This document shows, piece after piece, positions 17,783 through 26,290 of a DNA stretch of 64,000 nt; the stretch's first letter is position 1; the number at the start of each line of letters is the position of its first letter. Below the pieces are notes generated by a model that was not told the DNA's origin, did not search any database, and saw only the letters and a program-made list of their open reading frames with translations. The DNA comes from Bradyrhizobium macuxiense (GTDB lineage: Bacteria > Pseudomonadota > Alphaproteobacteria > Rhizobiales > Xanthobacteraceae): NCBI RefSeq assembly GCF_007993935.1, contig NZ_VITY01000007.1, forward strand, positions 124,001 to 188,000, read 5' to 3'. The translations under genes were made by a program, and so were the position numbers.

Positions 17783-18301
17783 TCAGTCGATCGATGCGTC
17801 ACGATGCGGGCCGATCGGATCGGGCGGTGCACCGAGGAATATCCGCTCGATGATGAACAGCAGCAGGCAGGCGCCGCCGATCGGAATCGGAAGATAGGTG
17901 ACGCCGACCGACAGCGACGGAAAGTCGGCGATCGTGTTGTGCCAGGTCACCTCGACGAGCCGATAGCCCCAGATCATCATGAACAGCGCGACCAGTCCCA
18001 TCAGCAGTTGCACGACGAGGTCGGCGAGCCCCCGGAGCGGGTCCGGCAGCTTGCCGGCGAAATAGCCGACATTCATATGCAGGTTGAGCCGATATCCCGC
18101 CGCCGCGCCGATGAACGTCACGACGATGGTGAGCAGCACCGCGAGCGGTTCGGGCCAGGAGGCGGCGCTGTTCAGGACGTAGCGCGTGAACACTGCCCAG
18201 GGGATGACCGCTGAAATCAGGATCAGCGCGGCAGAGCCCGTGATGACGCAGGCCAGATACAGATAGTCCATCGCGCGGCGATACGATCCGGCCATGTCCA
18301 T
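17783..18301 (-). CDS. dctQ: TRAP transporter small permease (DctQ)
   Basis: This 172-residue protein has four hydrophobic segments and the NSAASWPEPLAVLLTIVVTFIGAA region diagnostic of DctQ subunits, spanning roughly residues 40-65. It stabilises DctM in the membrane. The start may be the ATG at 18301 or a nearby in-frame ATG at 18295. It follows dctP by 36 bases. Confidence 0.88.
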   Translation of the reverse strand: MDMAGSYRRAMDYLYLACVITGSAALILISAVIPWAVFTRYVLNSAASWPEPLAVLLTIVVTFIGAAAGYRLNLHMNVGYFAGKLPDPLRGLADLVVQLLMGLVALFMMIWGYRLVEVTWHNTIADFPSLSVGVTYLPIPIGGACLLLFIIERIFLGAPPDPIGPHRDASID

Positions 18302-18337
18302 TTCCCGTATGTTGTCGATTTCCCGCGTGGTGCCGCA

Positions 18338-19369
18338 TCAGGCAGACTGGATGCGTCCGATCATGTCCTGGTATTTCGGGCCGTATTTGTCCCAGACCGG
18401 CTTGACCGCATTTTGGAAGGGCGTCTTGTCGGCGATCTCGATGATCTCGCAGCCGGCGGCTTTCGCCTTTTCCATCGCCTGCTGCTCGTATGTGTTCCAG
18501 AGCCCGCGCTCTTCCATTTGCGCCTCGCGGGCAAGCTTCCTGGTCAGCGTCTGGTCGTCGGCCGACAGCGCGGACCAGGCTCGCTTCGAGAACACCAGCA
18601 CCTCGGGAACGATCAGGTGCTCGGTGAGCGAGAAGTGCTTCGCCGCGGTGTAATGATTGCTGAAGACATAGCTCGGGGGATTGTTCTCGGCGCCGTCGAT
18701 GACGCCGGTCTGCAACGCACTGAACACCTGATCATAGCCCATCGCAACGCCGTTGCCGCCGAGCGCGTTCATCATGTCGATGAAGATCGGATTGCCGATG
18801 ACGCGGAACTTGAGGCCCTTGATGTCTGCGATCGTCTTGATCGAATGCTTGGTGTTGTAGAGGCTGCGTGCCCCGGAATTCATCCAGCACAGCGCGACCA
18901 GCCCGGCATTCGGGCTTGCCGTGATCTTGTCCAGCAGCTCCTGGCCGATCGGGCCGTCCATCATCCGCTCGGCATGCGCCATGTTCTTGAACAGGAAGGG
19001 CATGTTGACGACGTTGATGTCATCGACGATCGGCCCGATCGAGCCGGCGCTGACGCGCAGCATCTGGATCGCGCCGATCTGGGTCTGCTCGATGGTTTCC
19101 TTCTCGCCGCCAAGCTGCATCGAAGGGAACATCTGCAGCGAGAGGCGGCCGTTGGTCGCCGCCGCGAGCTTCTTGCCGAGGTTTTCCGTTGCGACCACGG
19201 TCGGATAGCCCGGCGGTTGCACGTCTGACGCCTTGAACACCGCCTTCGACTGGCCGAAGGCTGTCCGCGCCGACGTCGCAACGGCCGCGCCCAGGCCGGC
19301 GCCGATCTTGATGATGTCACGACGGTTGAGCCCGGCGCCGCGAGTCCGCGATCGATCTGTACGGTTCAT
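18338..19369 (-). CDS. dctP: TRAP transporter substrate-binding protein (DctP)
   Basis: The protein is 343 residues with a Tat-type leader (NRRDIIKIG near residue 15) and then the DctP fold (FKASDVQPPGYPTVVATENLG at the mature start). The ATG at 19369 gives a 7-base spacing to GGAGG; the ATG two codons upstream would be too close. In the family, the conserved arginine clamps a carboxylate, so the ligand is probably an organic acid. The preceding gene on the same strand is a GntR regulator that probably responds to the same ligand. Confidence 0.9.
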   Translation of the reverse strand: MNRTDRSRTRGAGLNRRDIIKIGAGLGAAVATSARTAFGQSKAVFKASDVQPPGYPTVVATENLGKKLAAATNGRLSLQMFPSMQLGGEKETIEQTQIGAIQMLRVSAGSIGPIVDDINVVNMPFLFKNMAHAERMMDGPIGQELLDKITASPNAGLVALCWMNSGARSLYNTKHSIKTIADIKGLKFRVIGNPIFIDMMNALGGNGVAMGYDQVFSALQTGVIDGAENNPPSYVFSNHYTAAKHFSLTEHLIVPEVLVFSKRAWSALSADDQTLTRKLAREAQMEERGLWNTYEQQAMEKAKAAGCEIIEIADKTPFQNAVKPVWDKYGPKYQDMIGRIQSA

Positions 19370-19411
19370 TGTCATTCCTCCCAAAAATGTCTGGCCGGAG
19401 TCCGGCCGCGG

Positions 19412-20155
19412 TCATGCCGGCTGGCGTTGCTCGTCGAAGAACTCCGGATTGTTGTGCTGGGTGGCCGCGATGTCGGCCAGCAGCCGTTCGAGATGTCTTG
19501 TCATCGCCGCCCCGGCGGCTGCCGGGTCGCGTGCCTCCATCGCGGCCATGACGGCCTCGTGCTCGGCGATGACCTCGGCCATCCGCCCACGCTGCGGCAA
19601 GGTGAGCCACCGGAAGCGGTCGACGTGAACCTTGACCTGCAGGATCAGCTTCCAGATGCCGGGGTGTCCGGCAATTTCGGCGATGGCGGCGTGAAAGGCC
19701 TCGTCGGCCTGATGGAATGACTCGCGATCATCGGCCCTCTGGGCCTCGCGCTGGCGTTCGAGGATCGCGTGCAGGCCGAGGATCTGGCTGGCGCTGGCGC
19801 GCTCGGTCGCCATGCGGGTCGTGGTTTCCTCCAGCGACCTGCGGACAATGATTGCCTCCGGGAGAGCGGCGAGCGGGATGCGCGACACGAAGATGCCCGA
19901 CTGCGGGAAAATCTCGACCAGGCCTTCGTCCGACAGGCGCAGGATGGCTTCCCGCACCGGCGTCCGGCTGACGCCATAGGAGCGCGCGATCTCGGCCTCG
20001 ACGATCGGGTCGCCAGGTCTGCGCTGCAAGGAGACAAGTTCAGCGCGCAGTTCGGCATAGATCCGCGCCGCCGCCGTTGCGGTTCGTGGACGACCGGTCC
20101 GCCGGCGGCCGGCGAGGTTGCGGAGCTCCGATTTTTTCGGCGAGCGGGCAGGCAT
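19412..20155 (-). CDS. GntR/FCD-family transcriptional regulator
   Basis: The protein is 247 residues. The N-terminal winged helix (about 30-95) includes AEIARSYGVSRTPVREAILRL and the wing FPQSGIFVSRI. The C-terminal FCD ligand-binding helices (about 105-230) include metal-type residues in EADEAFHAAIAEIAGH-like sequence. The true start at 20155 is set by the divergent gene and by the start of homology; the frame stays open far upstream into the SDR gene but that is antisense. It heads the TRAP/amidohydrolase unit and is divergent from an SDR gene, so it probably controls both and is displaced by a small organic acid. Confidence 0.9.
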   Translation of the reverse strand: MPARSPKKSELRNLAGRRRTGRPRTATAAARIYAELRAELVSLQRRPGDPIVEAEIARSYGVSRTPVREAILRLSDEGLVEIFPQSGIFVSRIPLAALPEAIIVRRSLEETTTRMATERASASQILGLHAILERQREAQRADDRESFHQADEAFHAAIAEIAGHPGIWKLILQVKVHVDRFRWLTLPQRGRMAEVIAEHEAVMAAMEARDPAAAGAAMTRHLERLLADIAATQHNNPEFFDEQRQPA

Positions 20156-20172
20156 TCTTGCTCTCAAAACTG

Positions 20173-20186
20173 ATATATTAGTATAT
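20173..20186. promoter_or_regulatory. Candidate GntR operator between gntR and SDR genes
   Basis: ATATATTAGTATAT is an imperfect palindrome (two mismatched positions) in the 81-base divergent promoter region. It is an AT-rich island in GC-rich surroundings, placed where binding could block both promoters. FCD-type GntR proteins usually bind short AT-rich palindromes next to their own gene. Binding is inferred. Confidence 0.45.
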
Positions 20187-20236
20187 GAAGCGATCGCTGA
20201 AGGCAAACGAGCTTCGCTCACATCCCGGGAGGTCAC

Positions 20237-21043
20237 GTGACCGACTACCGCAAGCTGTTCGATCTCACCGGCAAGACCGCCGTGGTGCTGGGCGCCGCCT
20301 CCGGTATCGGCAAATCCTCGGCTGAAGCGCTGGCCTCGCTTGGCGCGCGCGTGCTGTGCGCCGATCGTACGCTGGAGGGTGCGGAGGTGACCGCCGCAGC
20401 GATCCGGGAGAAGGGTGGATCGGCAACGGCCGCCGCCTGCGATGCGGCCGATCGTGCCGACGTCGAGGCGCTGGCGGCGAAGGCGCTCGCGGAATTGCAG
20501 CGCGTCGACATCGCCGTCACCACGCCGGGGCTGAACATCCGCAAGACCATCCTCGACTACACCGAGGAGGATCTCGACCGCGTCATCAACCTCAACATCA
20601 AGGGCACGGTCTGGTTCTTCCAGGCGTTCGGCCGCATCATGGTCCAGCATCAGAGCGGCAGCCTGATTGCTTGCTCCTCGGTGCGCGCGGTGACGATCGA
20701 GCCGGGGCTTGCGGTCTATGGTTCGACCAAGGCCGCGATCGGTCTCCTGGTCAAGGGCTTCGCGTCCGAGGTCGGCCGCTCCGGCGTCCGCGTCAACGCC
20801 ATCGCGCCGAGCATCGCGGAAACCGCGTTGACCGGCCCGTTCAAGCAGCGGCCCGACATCTACAATCTCTATGCCGGCCACACCGTGTTCAATCGCTGGA
20901 GCAGCGCCGACGAAGTCGCCACCGCCGTCGCCTATCTTGCATCCGACGCAGCGAGCTATGTCAGCGGCAGCACGCTGTTCGTCGACGGCGGCTGGACGGC
21001 GGTCGATGGGCCGCCGACGGGTCTCACCCAGTTGGCGCGCTAG
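20237..21043 (+). CDS. SDR-family NAD(P)-dependent oxidoreductase
   Basis: This 268-residue protein starts with GTG at 20237, preceded by GGGAGG. The dinucleotide-binding glycine motif is GAASGIGKS near residue 18, the catalytic serine region is SSVRAV near 147, and the active-site YGSTK is near 160. C-terminal GSTLFVDGGWTAVDG matches the family. It likely oxidises a hydroxyl or reduces a ketone in the catabolism served by the divergent TRAP operon. It ends back to back with the next minus-strand gene with no spacing. Confidence 0.9.
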   Translation: MTDYRKLFDLTGKTAVVLGAASGIGKSSAEALASLGARVLCADRTLEGAEVTAAAIREKGGSATAAACDAADRADVEALAAKALAELQRVDIAVTTPGLNIRKTILDYTEEDLDRVINLNIKGTVWFFQAFGRIMVQHQSGSLIACSSVRAVTIEPGLAVYGSTKAAIGLLVKGFASEVGRSGVRVNAIAPSIAETALTGPFKQRPDIYNLYAGHTVFNRWSSADEVATAVAYLASDAASYVSGSTLFVDGGWTAVDGPPTGLTQLAR

Positions 21044-21754
21044 CTACGACATCGGGCCGGAAACGAAACCAGCCTGACTGCGTAGCTCAGACGCATCCGT
21101 CGACGTCAGCAGCCCGATCAGGCGTTGCGCCTGCGGTGCAGCCGATGCCTGCGTTGCAACGGCAGCCGTATACATGGTCGCGAGCCCGCATCCCGGCGGT
21201 AAGGTCCCCGAAAGCTTGACACCCGGGGTACTGATGATCTCGGTCGATTGCGTGCAACCGATCGGTCGCCGGTCTCGGGACTCGGCCAGATGCCGCATCG
21301 CAGTCGCGCCGTTCGGGAAGATCTTCAGCCGGTCGGCGACGACGTCAGTGATGCCGAGTTGTGCCAGCACCTTGGCGACATGAATTCCGGCGGTTGACGC
21401 CTCGGTATCTGGCACGAAGATCGCGTCCGCGGCGAGCAGCGCTGTCCGCAGGCTTGCTGCGTCCTCGGCTTGTGCCGCTGGATCGCCCGCGCGGACCGCA
21501 AGCGCCGTTTCAACGCGGCCGAGGTCGGCGATCGAGCTGCGCACAGCCAGCCCTTCGTCGGCAAGCGTCGCGATCAGCGCAGAGGTCAGGATGACGACGT
21601 CGGTCGGAACGCCGGCCCGCAACCTGTCGGCCATGGCACCGACTGCGCCAAAATCACCGGCAATGCCGAGGCCGGTTTCGGCTTTAAACGCAGGCGCAAG
21701 GCTGCGCACCAGTCCCTGCGCCGCGCCGCCGCTCAGGATATTCAACGTCTTCAT
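21044..21754 (-). CDS. ModA-like substrate-binding domain protein lacking a signal peptide
   Basis: This 236-residue protein matches the molybdate/PBP-II type fold: the start LNILSGGAAQGLVRSL, then FGAVGAMADRLRAGVPTDVVIL, and a hinge region near residue 120. No hydrophobic leader precedes the domain, whether ATG 21754 or GTG 21760 is used, so as written it would stay in the cytoplasm. It follows a TctC-type gene by 38 bases on the same strand and ends immediately beside the convergent SDR stop. No ModB or ModC lies nearby. Ligand unknown: an oxyanion or organic acid is possible. Confidence 0.78.
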   Translation of the reverse strand: MKTLNILSGGAAQGLVRSLAPAFKAETGLGIAGDFGAVGAMADRLRAGVPTDVVILTSALIATLADEGLAVRSSIADLGRVETALAVRAGDPAAQAEDAASLRTALLAADAIFVPDTEASTAGIHVAKVLAQLGITDVVADRLKIFPNGATAMRHLAESRDRRPIGCTQSTEIISTPGVKLSGTLPPGCGLATMYTAAVATQASAAPQAQRLIGLLTSTDASELRSQAGFVSGPMS

Positions 21755-21792
21755 GTGCACTGTTCCATCACCCCGGTCCTGCCGTCACGTGA

Positions 21793-22767
21793 CTATTCGG
21801 TCTTGTCCAGTCGTTTGACGACGTCCGCCCACTTCACGATATCGGCGCGCAGGAACGTGTCGAATGCTTCCGGCGTCATCGTCATCGGCACCGCGCCCTG
21901 TTCGGCCCAGAGCTTCGCGACCTCCGGCCGCTTGATCGCGGCGATTACGGCCATGTTGAGTTTGTCGATGATCGGCTTCGGCGTACCCGCTGGCGCCATC
22001 AGGCCGAGCCAGATCGTCGCCTCATAGCCGGAAACGCCCGCCTCGATGACTGTCGGAATGTTGGGCAGCACCGCGGAACGGGTCTTGCCGGTGGTCGCAA
22101 GCGCGCGGACCTGGTTTTCGGCAACATTCGGTGCCATCGCCGGCACGGCATCGATCATCATCTGGACCTGGCCACCGATGACGCCGCTGCGGGCTTCGCC
22201 GCTGTTGCGGTAGGGCACGTGCACGACGTTGATCCCGGCCATGGCTTTGAACAATTCGCCCGCCATGTGATACGGCGTCCCCTGGCCCGACGAAGCGTAG
22301 TTCAGCTTTCCGGGCTCCGCCTTTGCGAGCGCGATGAATTCCTGCAACGTCGTTGCCGGCACGGCGGGGTGGACCACGATCACGAGATCCGAAGTGTTCA
22401 GGGATGCGACCGGCACGAGGTCGCGCATCAGCTCGTATTTGCGTTGGGGCACCAGCGATTCATTCGCGGTCTGGGTGTTCGACATCATCAGCAGGGTGTA
22501 GCCATCGGCCGGCGCCTTGGCGACCTCGAGCGTGCCGATCACGCCGCCGGCGCCGGTGCGGTTCTCCACCACAAAGGGCTGGCCGAGGCTTTCCTGCAGG
22601 ATGCTGCCGATCTGCCGCGCAACGACGTCGGCCGGACCGCCGGGGCCGAAGGGAACGATGATCCTGACCGGCCGCGCAGGGTAATCCTCGGCGTCGGCAC
22701 GTGAGCCCGACATCGACACGGTCAGCAATGCCGCGACACACATCAAGGCGCACCGAAAGCCCGCCAT
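21793..22767 (-). CDS. Tripartite tricarboxylate transporter substrate-binding protein (TctC/Bug family)
   Basis: This 324-residue protein has a Sec signal peptide (about residues 1-26, ending SRADAED) and the Bug-family start YPARPVRIIVPFGPGGPADV. The conserved AKAEPGKLNYASSGQGTPYH loop near residue 155 is also present. These periplasmic proteins bind carboxylated compounds. No TctA/TctB partner is adjacent; the nearest set is at 40939-43015, which has its own TctC. It is divergent from another binding-protein gene at 22919. Confidence 0.9.
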   Translation of the reverse strand: MAGFRCALMCVAALLTVSMSGSRADAEDYPARPVRIIVPFGPGGPADVVARQIGSILQESLGQPFVVENRTGAGGVIGTLEVAKAPADGYTLLMMSNTQTANESLVPQRKYELMRDLVPVASLNTSDLVIVVHPAVPATTLQEFIALAKAEPGKLNYASSGQGTPYHMAGELFKAMAGINVVHVPYRNSGEARSGVIGGQVQMMIDAVPAMAPNVAENQVRALATTGKTRSAVLPNIPTVIEAGVSGYEATIWLGLMAPAGTPKPIIDKLNMAVIAAIKRPEVAKLWAEQGAVPMTMTPEAFDTFLRADIVKWADVVKRLDKTE

Positions 22768-22918
22768 TGATCGTCTCCCCCAACTTTAGTCTTGTTTCTT
22801 GATCAGAAGTCTAGCTGCAACCTGAAGGCTCTGTCGACGACAGACTCCGTCTTCGCGCATCGGAATGAGAGCGGGAGGGCGGTGTACTCAAACTTCGCCA
22901 TCACGTGCGGGGAATCAA

Positions 22919-23989
22919 ATGAGGAAACATCCTGGGCTATCGCGGCGCGATCTGCTGAAGGGCTCCAGCGCCGTGCTGGCGGGCGCCGCCTTTTCAACGC
23001 GCGTGACGGCTGCCGCGCCACCTGCGGAACCGGTGACGCCGGCGCTGATCGAGGCCGCGAAGAAGGAAGGACAGGTCGTCTACTACACTTCGACTGACCT
23101 GCCGGTCGCCGAGAAGCTGGCGAAGGCATTCGAAGCGAAATATGCCGGGATCACCGTGCGTGTCGAACGCACTGGCGCGGAGCGTGTGTTCCAGCGGGTC
23201 GGCCAGGAATATTCCAGCAACATTCACGCGGTCGACGTCGTCAATTCCTCCGATGCTGCACATTTCATCGTGTGGAAGCGCGACGGCATCCTTGCGCCCT
23301 ATGTCCCGGATGAGGTCGCGAAATACTATCCGGACGAACATCGCGATGCGGACGGACAGTTCGCCAGCTTCCGGGTCTGGCTGTCGATCATTGCCTACAA
23401 CACCAATCTCGTGAAGGCCGAGGAGGCGCCGAAGAGCTTTGCCGATCTGCTCGATCCGAAATGGAAGGGCAAGATCGTGAAGGGGCATCCCGGCTATAGC
23501 GGCACCATCATGACCGCGACCTATCAGATGCAGCGTGATCTCGGCTGGGGTTTCTTCGAGCGTCTCGCCAAGCAGAACATCATGCAGGTGCAGTCTTCGA
23601 CCGATCCGCCGAAGAAGCTCGATCTCGGCGAGCGCGCGGTGATGGCCGACGGCAACGAGTACAACATCTTTCAGTTGAAGGAAGCCGGCCGCCCGGTCGA
23701 GCCGGTCTATGCCACCGAGGGATCGCCGATCATCGTCGGCCCCAATGGGATCTTCAAGGACTGTCCGCATCCCAATGCGGCAAGGCTGTTTCAGTCGTTC
23801 GCGCTCGGGCGCGAGGGGCAGCAGCTCAATGTCGAGATCGGCGGCCTCAGGTCCGTCCACGCGCAGGCCCAGGAGAAAGCCGGGCGCAAGCCGTTGAAGG
23901 ACATCAAGACGATGAAGGACGATCCGGCGGCGGTGGAGCGGGAAGGCGAATCGATCAAGACGCGCTACACCCGCATCTTCCGCGTTTGA
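22919..23989 (+). CDS. Extracellular solute-binding protein, orphan (iron-type family 1)
   Basis: The protein is 356 residues with a Tat leader (LSRRDLLKGSSAVLAGAAF near residues 8-26) and a mature FbpA-like domain beginning EPVTPALIEAAKKEGQVVYY. The C-terminal RTRYTRIF-like tail is typical of this binding-protein group. ATG 22919 is chosen because an upstream extension to 22865 would bury the twin arginines. No permease or ATPase accompanies it, so it must borrow a transporter or act as a sensor. A molybdopterin oxidoreductase gene follows after 123 bases. Confidence 0.85.
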   Translation: MRKHPGLSRRDLLKGSSAVLAGAAFSTRVTAAAPPAEPVTPALIEAAKKEGQVVYYTSTDLPVAEKLAKAFEAKYAGITVRVERTGAERVFQRVGQEYSSNIHAVDVVNSSDAAHFIVWKRDGILAPYVPDEVAKYYPDEHRDADGQFASFRVWLSIIAYNTNLVKAEEAPKSFADLLDPKWKGKIVKGHPGYSGTIMTATYQMQRDLGWGFFERLAKQNIMQVQSSTDPPKKLDLGERAVMADGNEYNIFQLKEAGRPVEPVYATEGSPIIVGPNGIFKDCPHPNAARLFQSFALGREGQQLNVEIGGLRSVHAQAQEKAGRKPLKDIKTMKDDPAAVEREGESIKTRYTRIFRV

Positions 23990-24041
23990 CCGACGGTTCA
24001 GGCCGATAGCAGTCTGTCTCGGCCGTTGTCGCATGGCTCAT

Positions 24042-24060
24042 GCCCGGTTTTTGCCCGGGC
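24042..24060 (+). terminator. Hairpin after the orphan binding-protein gene
   Basis: GCCCGG (24042-24047) pairs with CCGGGC (24055-24060) around a T-rich loop, 52 bases after the stop at 23989. It could separate this gene from the molybdopterin oxidoreductase downstream. Confidence 0.4.
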
Positions 24061-24100
24061 TGGGTCAATAATGCCCCTCGGCGGAGGGGATATTTGATGT

Positions 24101-24113
24101 TACCAATTTGGTA
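24101..24113. promoter_or_regulatory. Perfect palindrome at the start of the molybdopterin oxidoreductase gene
   Basis: TACCAATTTGGTA is a 13-base perfect palindrome (6-base arms, one central base) whose last base is the A of the ATG at 24113. The pattern resembles operators of FCD-type GntR regulators. A protein bound here would block translation initiation or early transcription. No regulator gene adjoins it, so the binding protein is unknown. Confidence 0.45.
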
Positions 24114-26212
24114 TGAACCAGCATGCCAAGGTCGACATCCGCCATTCCACCTGTCCGCACGACTGCCCCTCGGCGTGTGCGCTCGACGTCGAGGTAATCG
24201 AAGGACGTTCGATCGGCAGGGTGCGCGGCTCCAAACAGCAGACCTATACGGCCGGCGTGGTCTGCGCCAAGGTGGCGCGTTATGCCGAGCGCATCCATCA
24301 CGCCGAGCGGCTGACGGTTCCGCTGCGCCGGACCGGGCCAAAGGGCTCCGGACAGTTCGCCCGGATTTCCTGGGACGAGGCGCTGGACGAGATCGCCGCG
24401 CGTTTCGATGCCGCCGAGCGCGAGTTCGGCGCCGAGTCGGTCTGGCCTTATTACTACGCCGGCACCATGGGGCTCGTGATGCGCGATGGCCTCAATCGCC
24501 TGTCGCATGTGAAAAAGTATTCGCGCTTCTACGGCACGATCTGCTCGACCATCGCGCGCATCGGCTTTGCCGCTGGGACCGGCAAGATCGCCGGCGTCGA
24601 TCCCCGCGAGATGGGCGTGTCCGACCTCGTCGTGATCTGGGGCACCAACCCGGTGAACACCCAGGTCAACGTGATGACGCATGCGTCCCGCGCGCGGAAG
24701 GAGCGTGGCGCCAAGATCGCGGCGGTCGACGTCTACAACAACGAGACCATGAAGCAGGCCGACATCAAGATCCTGCTGCGGCCGGGGACCGATGGCGCCT
24801 TCGCCTGCGCCGTGATGCACGTGCTGTTCCGCGAGGGATTTGCCGATCGCGATTATCTCGCGCGCTATACCGATTGCCCCGACGAGCTCGAGGCGCATCT
24901 GAAGACCCGCACGCCGGAATGGGCGTCGGCGATCTCGGGCGTGCCGGTCGCGGAGATCGAGGCGTTCGCGCGGTTGGTCGGACAGACCAAGCGTTCGTTC
25001 TTCCGTCTGGGCTACGGTTTCACCCGCAGCCGCAACGGCGCCGCCCAGATGCACGCCGCGTCGTGCATTCCGGCCGTCACGGGCGCCTGGCAATATGAGG
25101 GCGGCGGCGCGTTCTTCAACAATGCCGGAATCTGGCGCTTCGACGAGTCGATCATCGAGGGCCACGACGCGATCGATCCCACGACGCGGGTGCTCGATCA
25201 GTCGAAGATCGGCCGCATCCTGACCGGCGATGCCGAGGCGCTGCGCGGCGGCGGGCCGGTCAAGGCGATGCTGATCCAGAACACCAATCCGATGACGGTG
25301 GCGCCCGAGCAGGCGCTGGTGCGGCAGGGGTTTGCCCGCGAGGATCTGTTCGTCGCGGTGCATGAGCAGTTCATGACCGAGACGGCGCAGATGGCCGACA
25401 TCGTGCTGCCGGCGACGATGTTCATGGAGCACGACGACCTCTATTACGGCGGTGGCCATCAGCACATCTCGATCGGCCCGAAGCTGATCAATCCGCCCGG
25501 CGAGTGCCGTTCGAACCACGAGGTGCTGCAGGGGCTCGGCCGCAGACTGAACGCCGTGCATCCCGGCTTCGACATGACGCCGCGCCAGCTGATCGATGCG
25601 ACGCTGAAGAAGAGCGGGCACGGCGATATCGGGGCGCTGGAGGCCGACATCTGGCGCGATCTGCAGCCCGATTTCCGCACCTCGCATTATCTCGACGGCT
25701 TTGCCCATGCCGACAAGAAGTTCCACTTCAAGGTCGATTGGGGCAAGGTGCCGGTCGGTTCAGGCGGGCTGATGGGCGCGTGGGACAAGATGCCCTCGCT
25801 GCCCGACCACTGGACGATCATCGAGGAGGCGGACGCGCAGCATCCGTTCCGGCTCGCGACGTCGCCGTCGCGCAGCTTCCTCAACACCAGCTTCAACGAG
25901 ACGCCATCGTCGCAGGCCCGCGAGGGCGCGCCGACCGTGATGATCCATCCCGACGATGCGGCTGGCCTGTCGATCGCGGATGGCGATGCCGTGACGCTCG
26001 GCAACACGCGCGGCGAGACCACGCTGACTGCAAAGCTGTTCGATGGCGTTCGCCGCGGCGTGCTGATCGCCGAGTCGATCCATCCGAACAAGTCGCATAT
26101 CGGCGGCCGCGGCATCAACATGTTGACCGGGGCCGAAGCCGTCGCTCCGGTCGGCGGCGCCGCATTCCACGACAACAAGGTCTGGATCAGGAAGGCGCCG
26201 GCCGTCGCATAA
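24113..26212 (+). CDS. Molybdopterin (bis-MGD) oxidoreductase, single subunit
   Basis: This 699-residue DMSO-reductase-superfamily protein carries an N-terminal 4Fe-4S motif (Cys 14, 18, 22 and 51; CPHDCPSAC, then VVCAK). The Mo-cofactor domains follow, with a cysteine in GTICSTIAR near residue 143 and the MGD-binding VVIWGTNPVNTQ near 180. A C-terminal molydopterin dinucleotide-binding domain is at about 575-690. No signal peptide is present, so it is cytoplasmic. No small iron-sulfur or membrane subunit follows. Substrate cannot be inferred. The next gene, an enoyl-CoA hydratase-family protein, may be cotranscribed. Confidence 0.88.
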   Translation: MNQHAKVDIRHSTCPHDCPSACALDVEVIEGRSIGRVRGSKQQTYTAGVVCAKVARYAERIHHAERLTVPLRRTGPKGSGQFARISWDEALDEIAARFDAAEREFGAESVWPYYYAGTMGLVMRDGLNRLSHVKKYSRFYGTICSTIARIGFAAGTGKIAGVDPREMGVSDLVVIWGTNPVNTQVNVMTHASRARKERGAKIAAVDVYNNETMKQADIKILLRPGTDGAFACAVMHVLFREGFADRDYLARYTDCPDELEAHLKTRTPEWASAISGVPVAEIEAFARLVGQTKRSFFRLGYGFTRSRNGAAQMHAASCIPAVTGAWQYEGGGAFFNNAGIWRFDESIIEGHDAIDPTTRVLDQSKIGRILTGDAEALRGGGPVKAMLIQNTNPMTVAPEQALVRQGFAREDLFVAVHEQFMTETAQMADIVLPATMFMEHDDLYYGGGHQHISIGPKLINPPGECRSNHEVLQGLGRRLNAVHPGFDMTPRQLIDATLKKSGHGDIGALEADIWRDLQPDFRTSHYLDGFAHADKKFHFKVDWGKVPVGSGGLMGAWDKMPSLPDHWTIIEEADAQHPFRLATSPSRSFLNTSFNETPSSQAREGAPTVMIHPDDAAGLSIADGDAVTLGNTRGETTLTAKLFDGVRRGVLIAESIHPNKSHIGGRGINMLTGAEAVAPVGGAAFHDNKVWIRKAPAVA

Positions 26213-26290
26213 TCCTGCTTGCAGTCGGTGCCGATCCTGCCGCAAATGGCGGCTGACAACAGCACATGGGCAGGAAAGAAGGCGGGAAAC

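Noticed and set aside
19412..20881. 489-codon minus-strand frame covering the GntR and SDR genes
   Set aside because: Homology starts at 20155; the remainder is antisense to the SDR gene.
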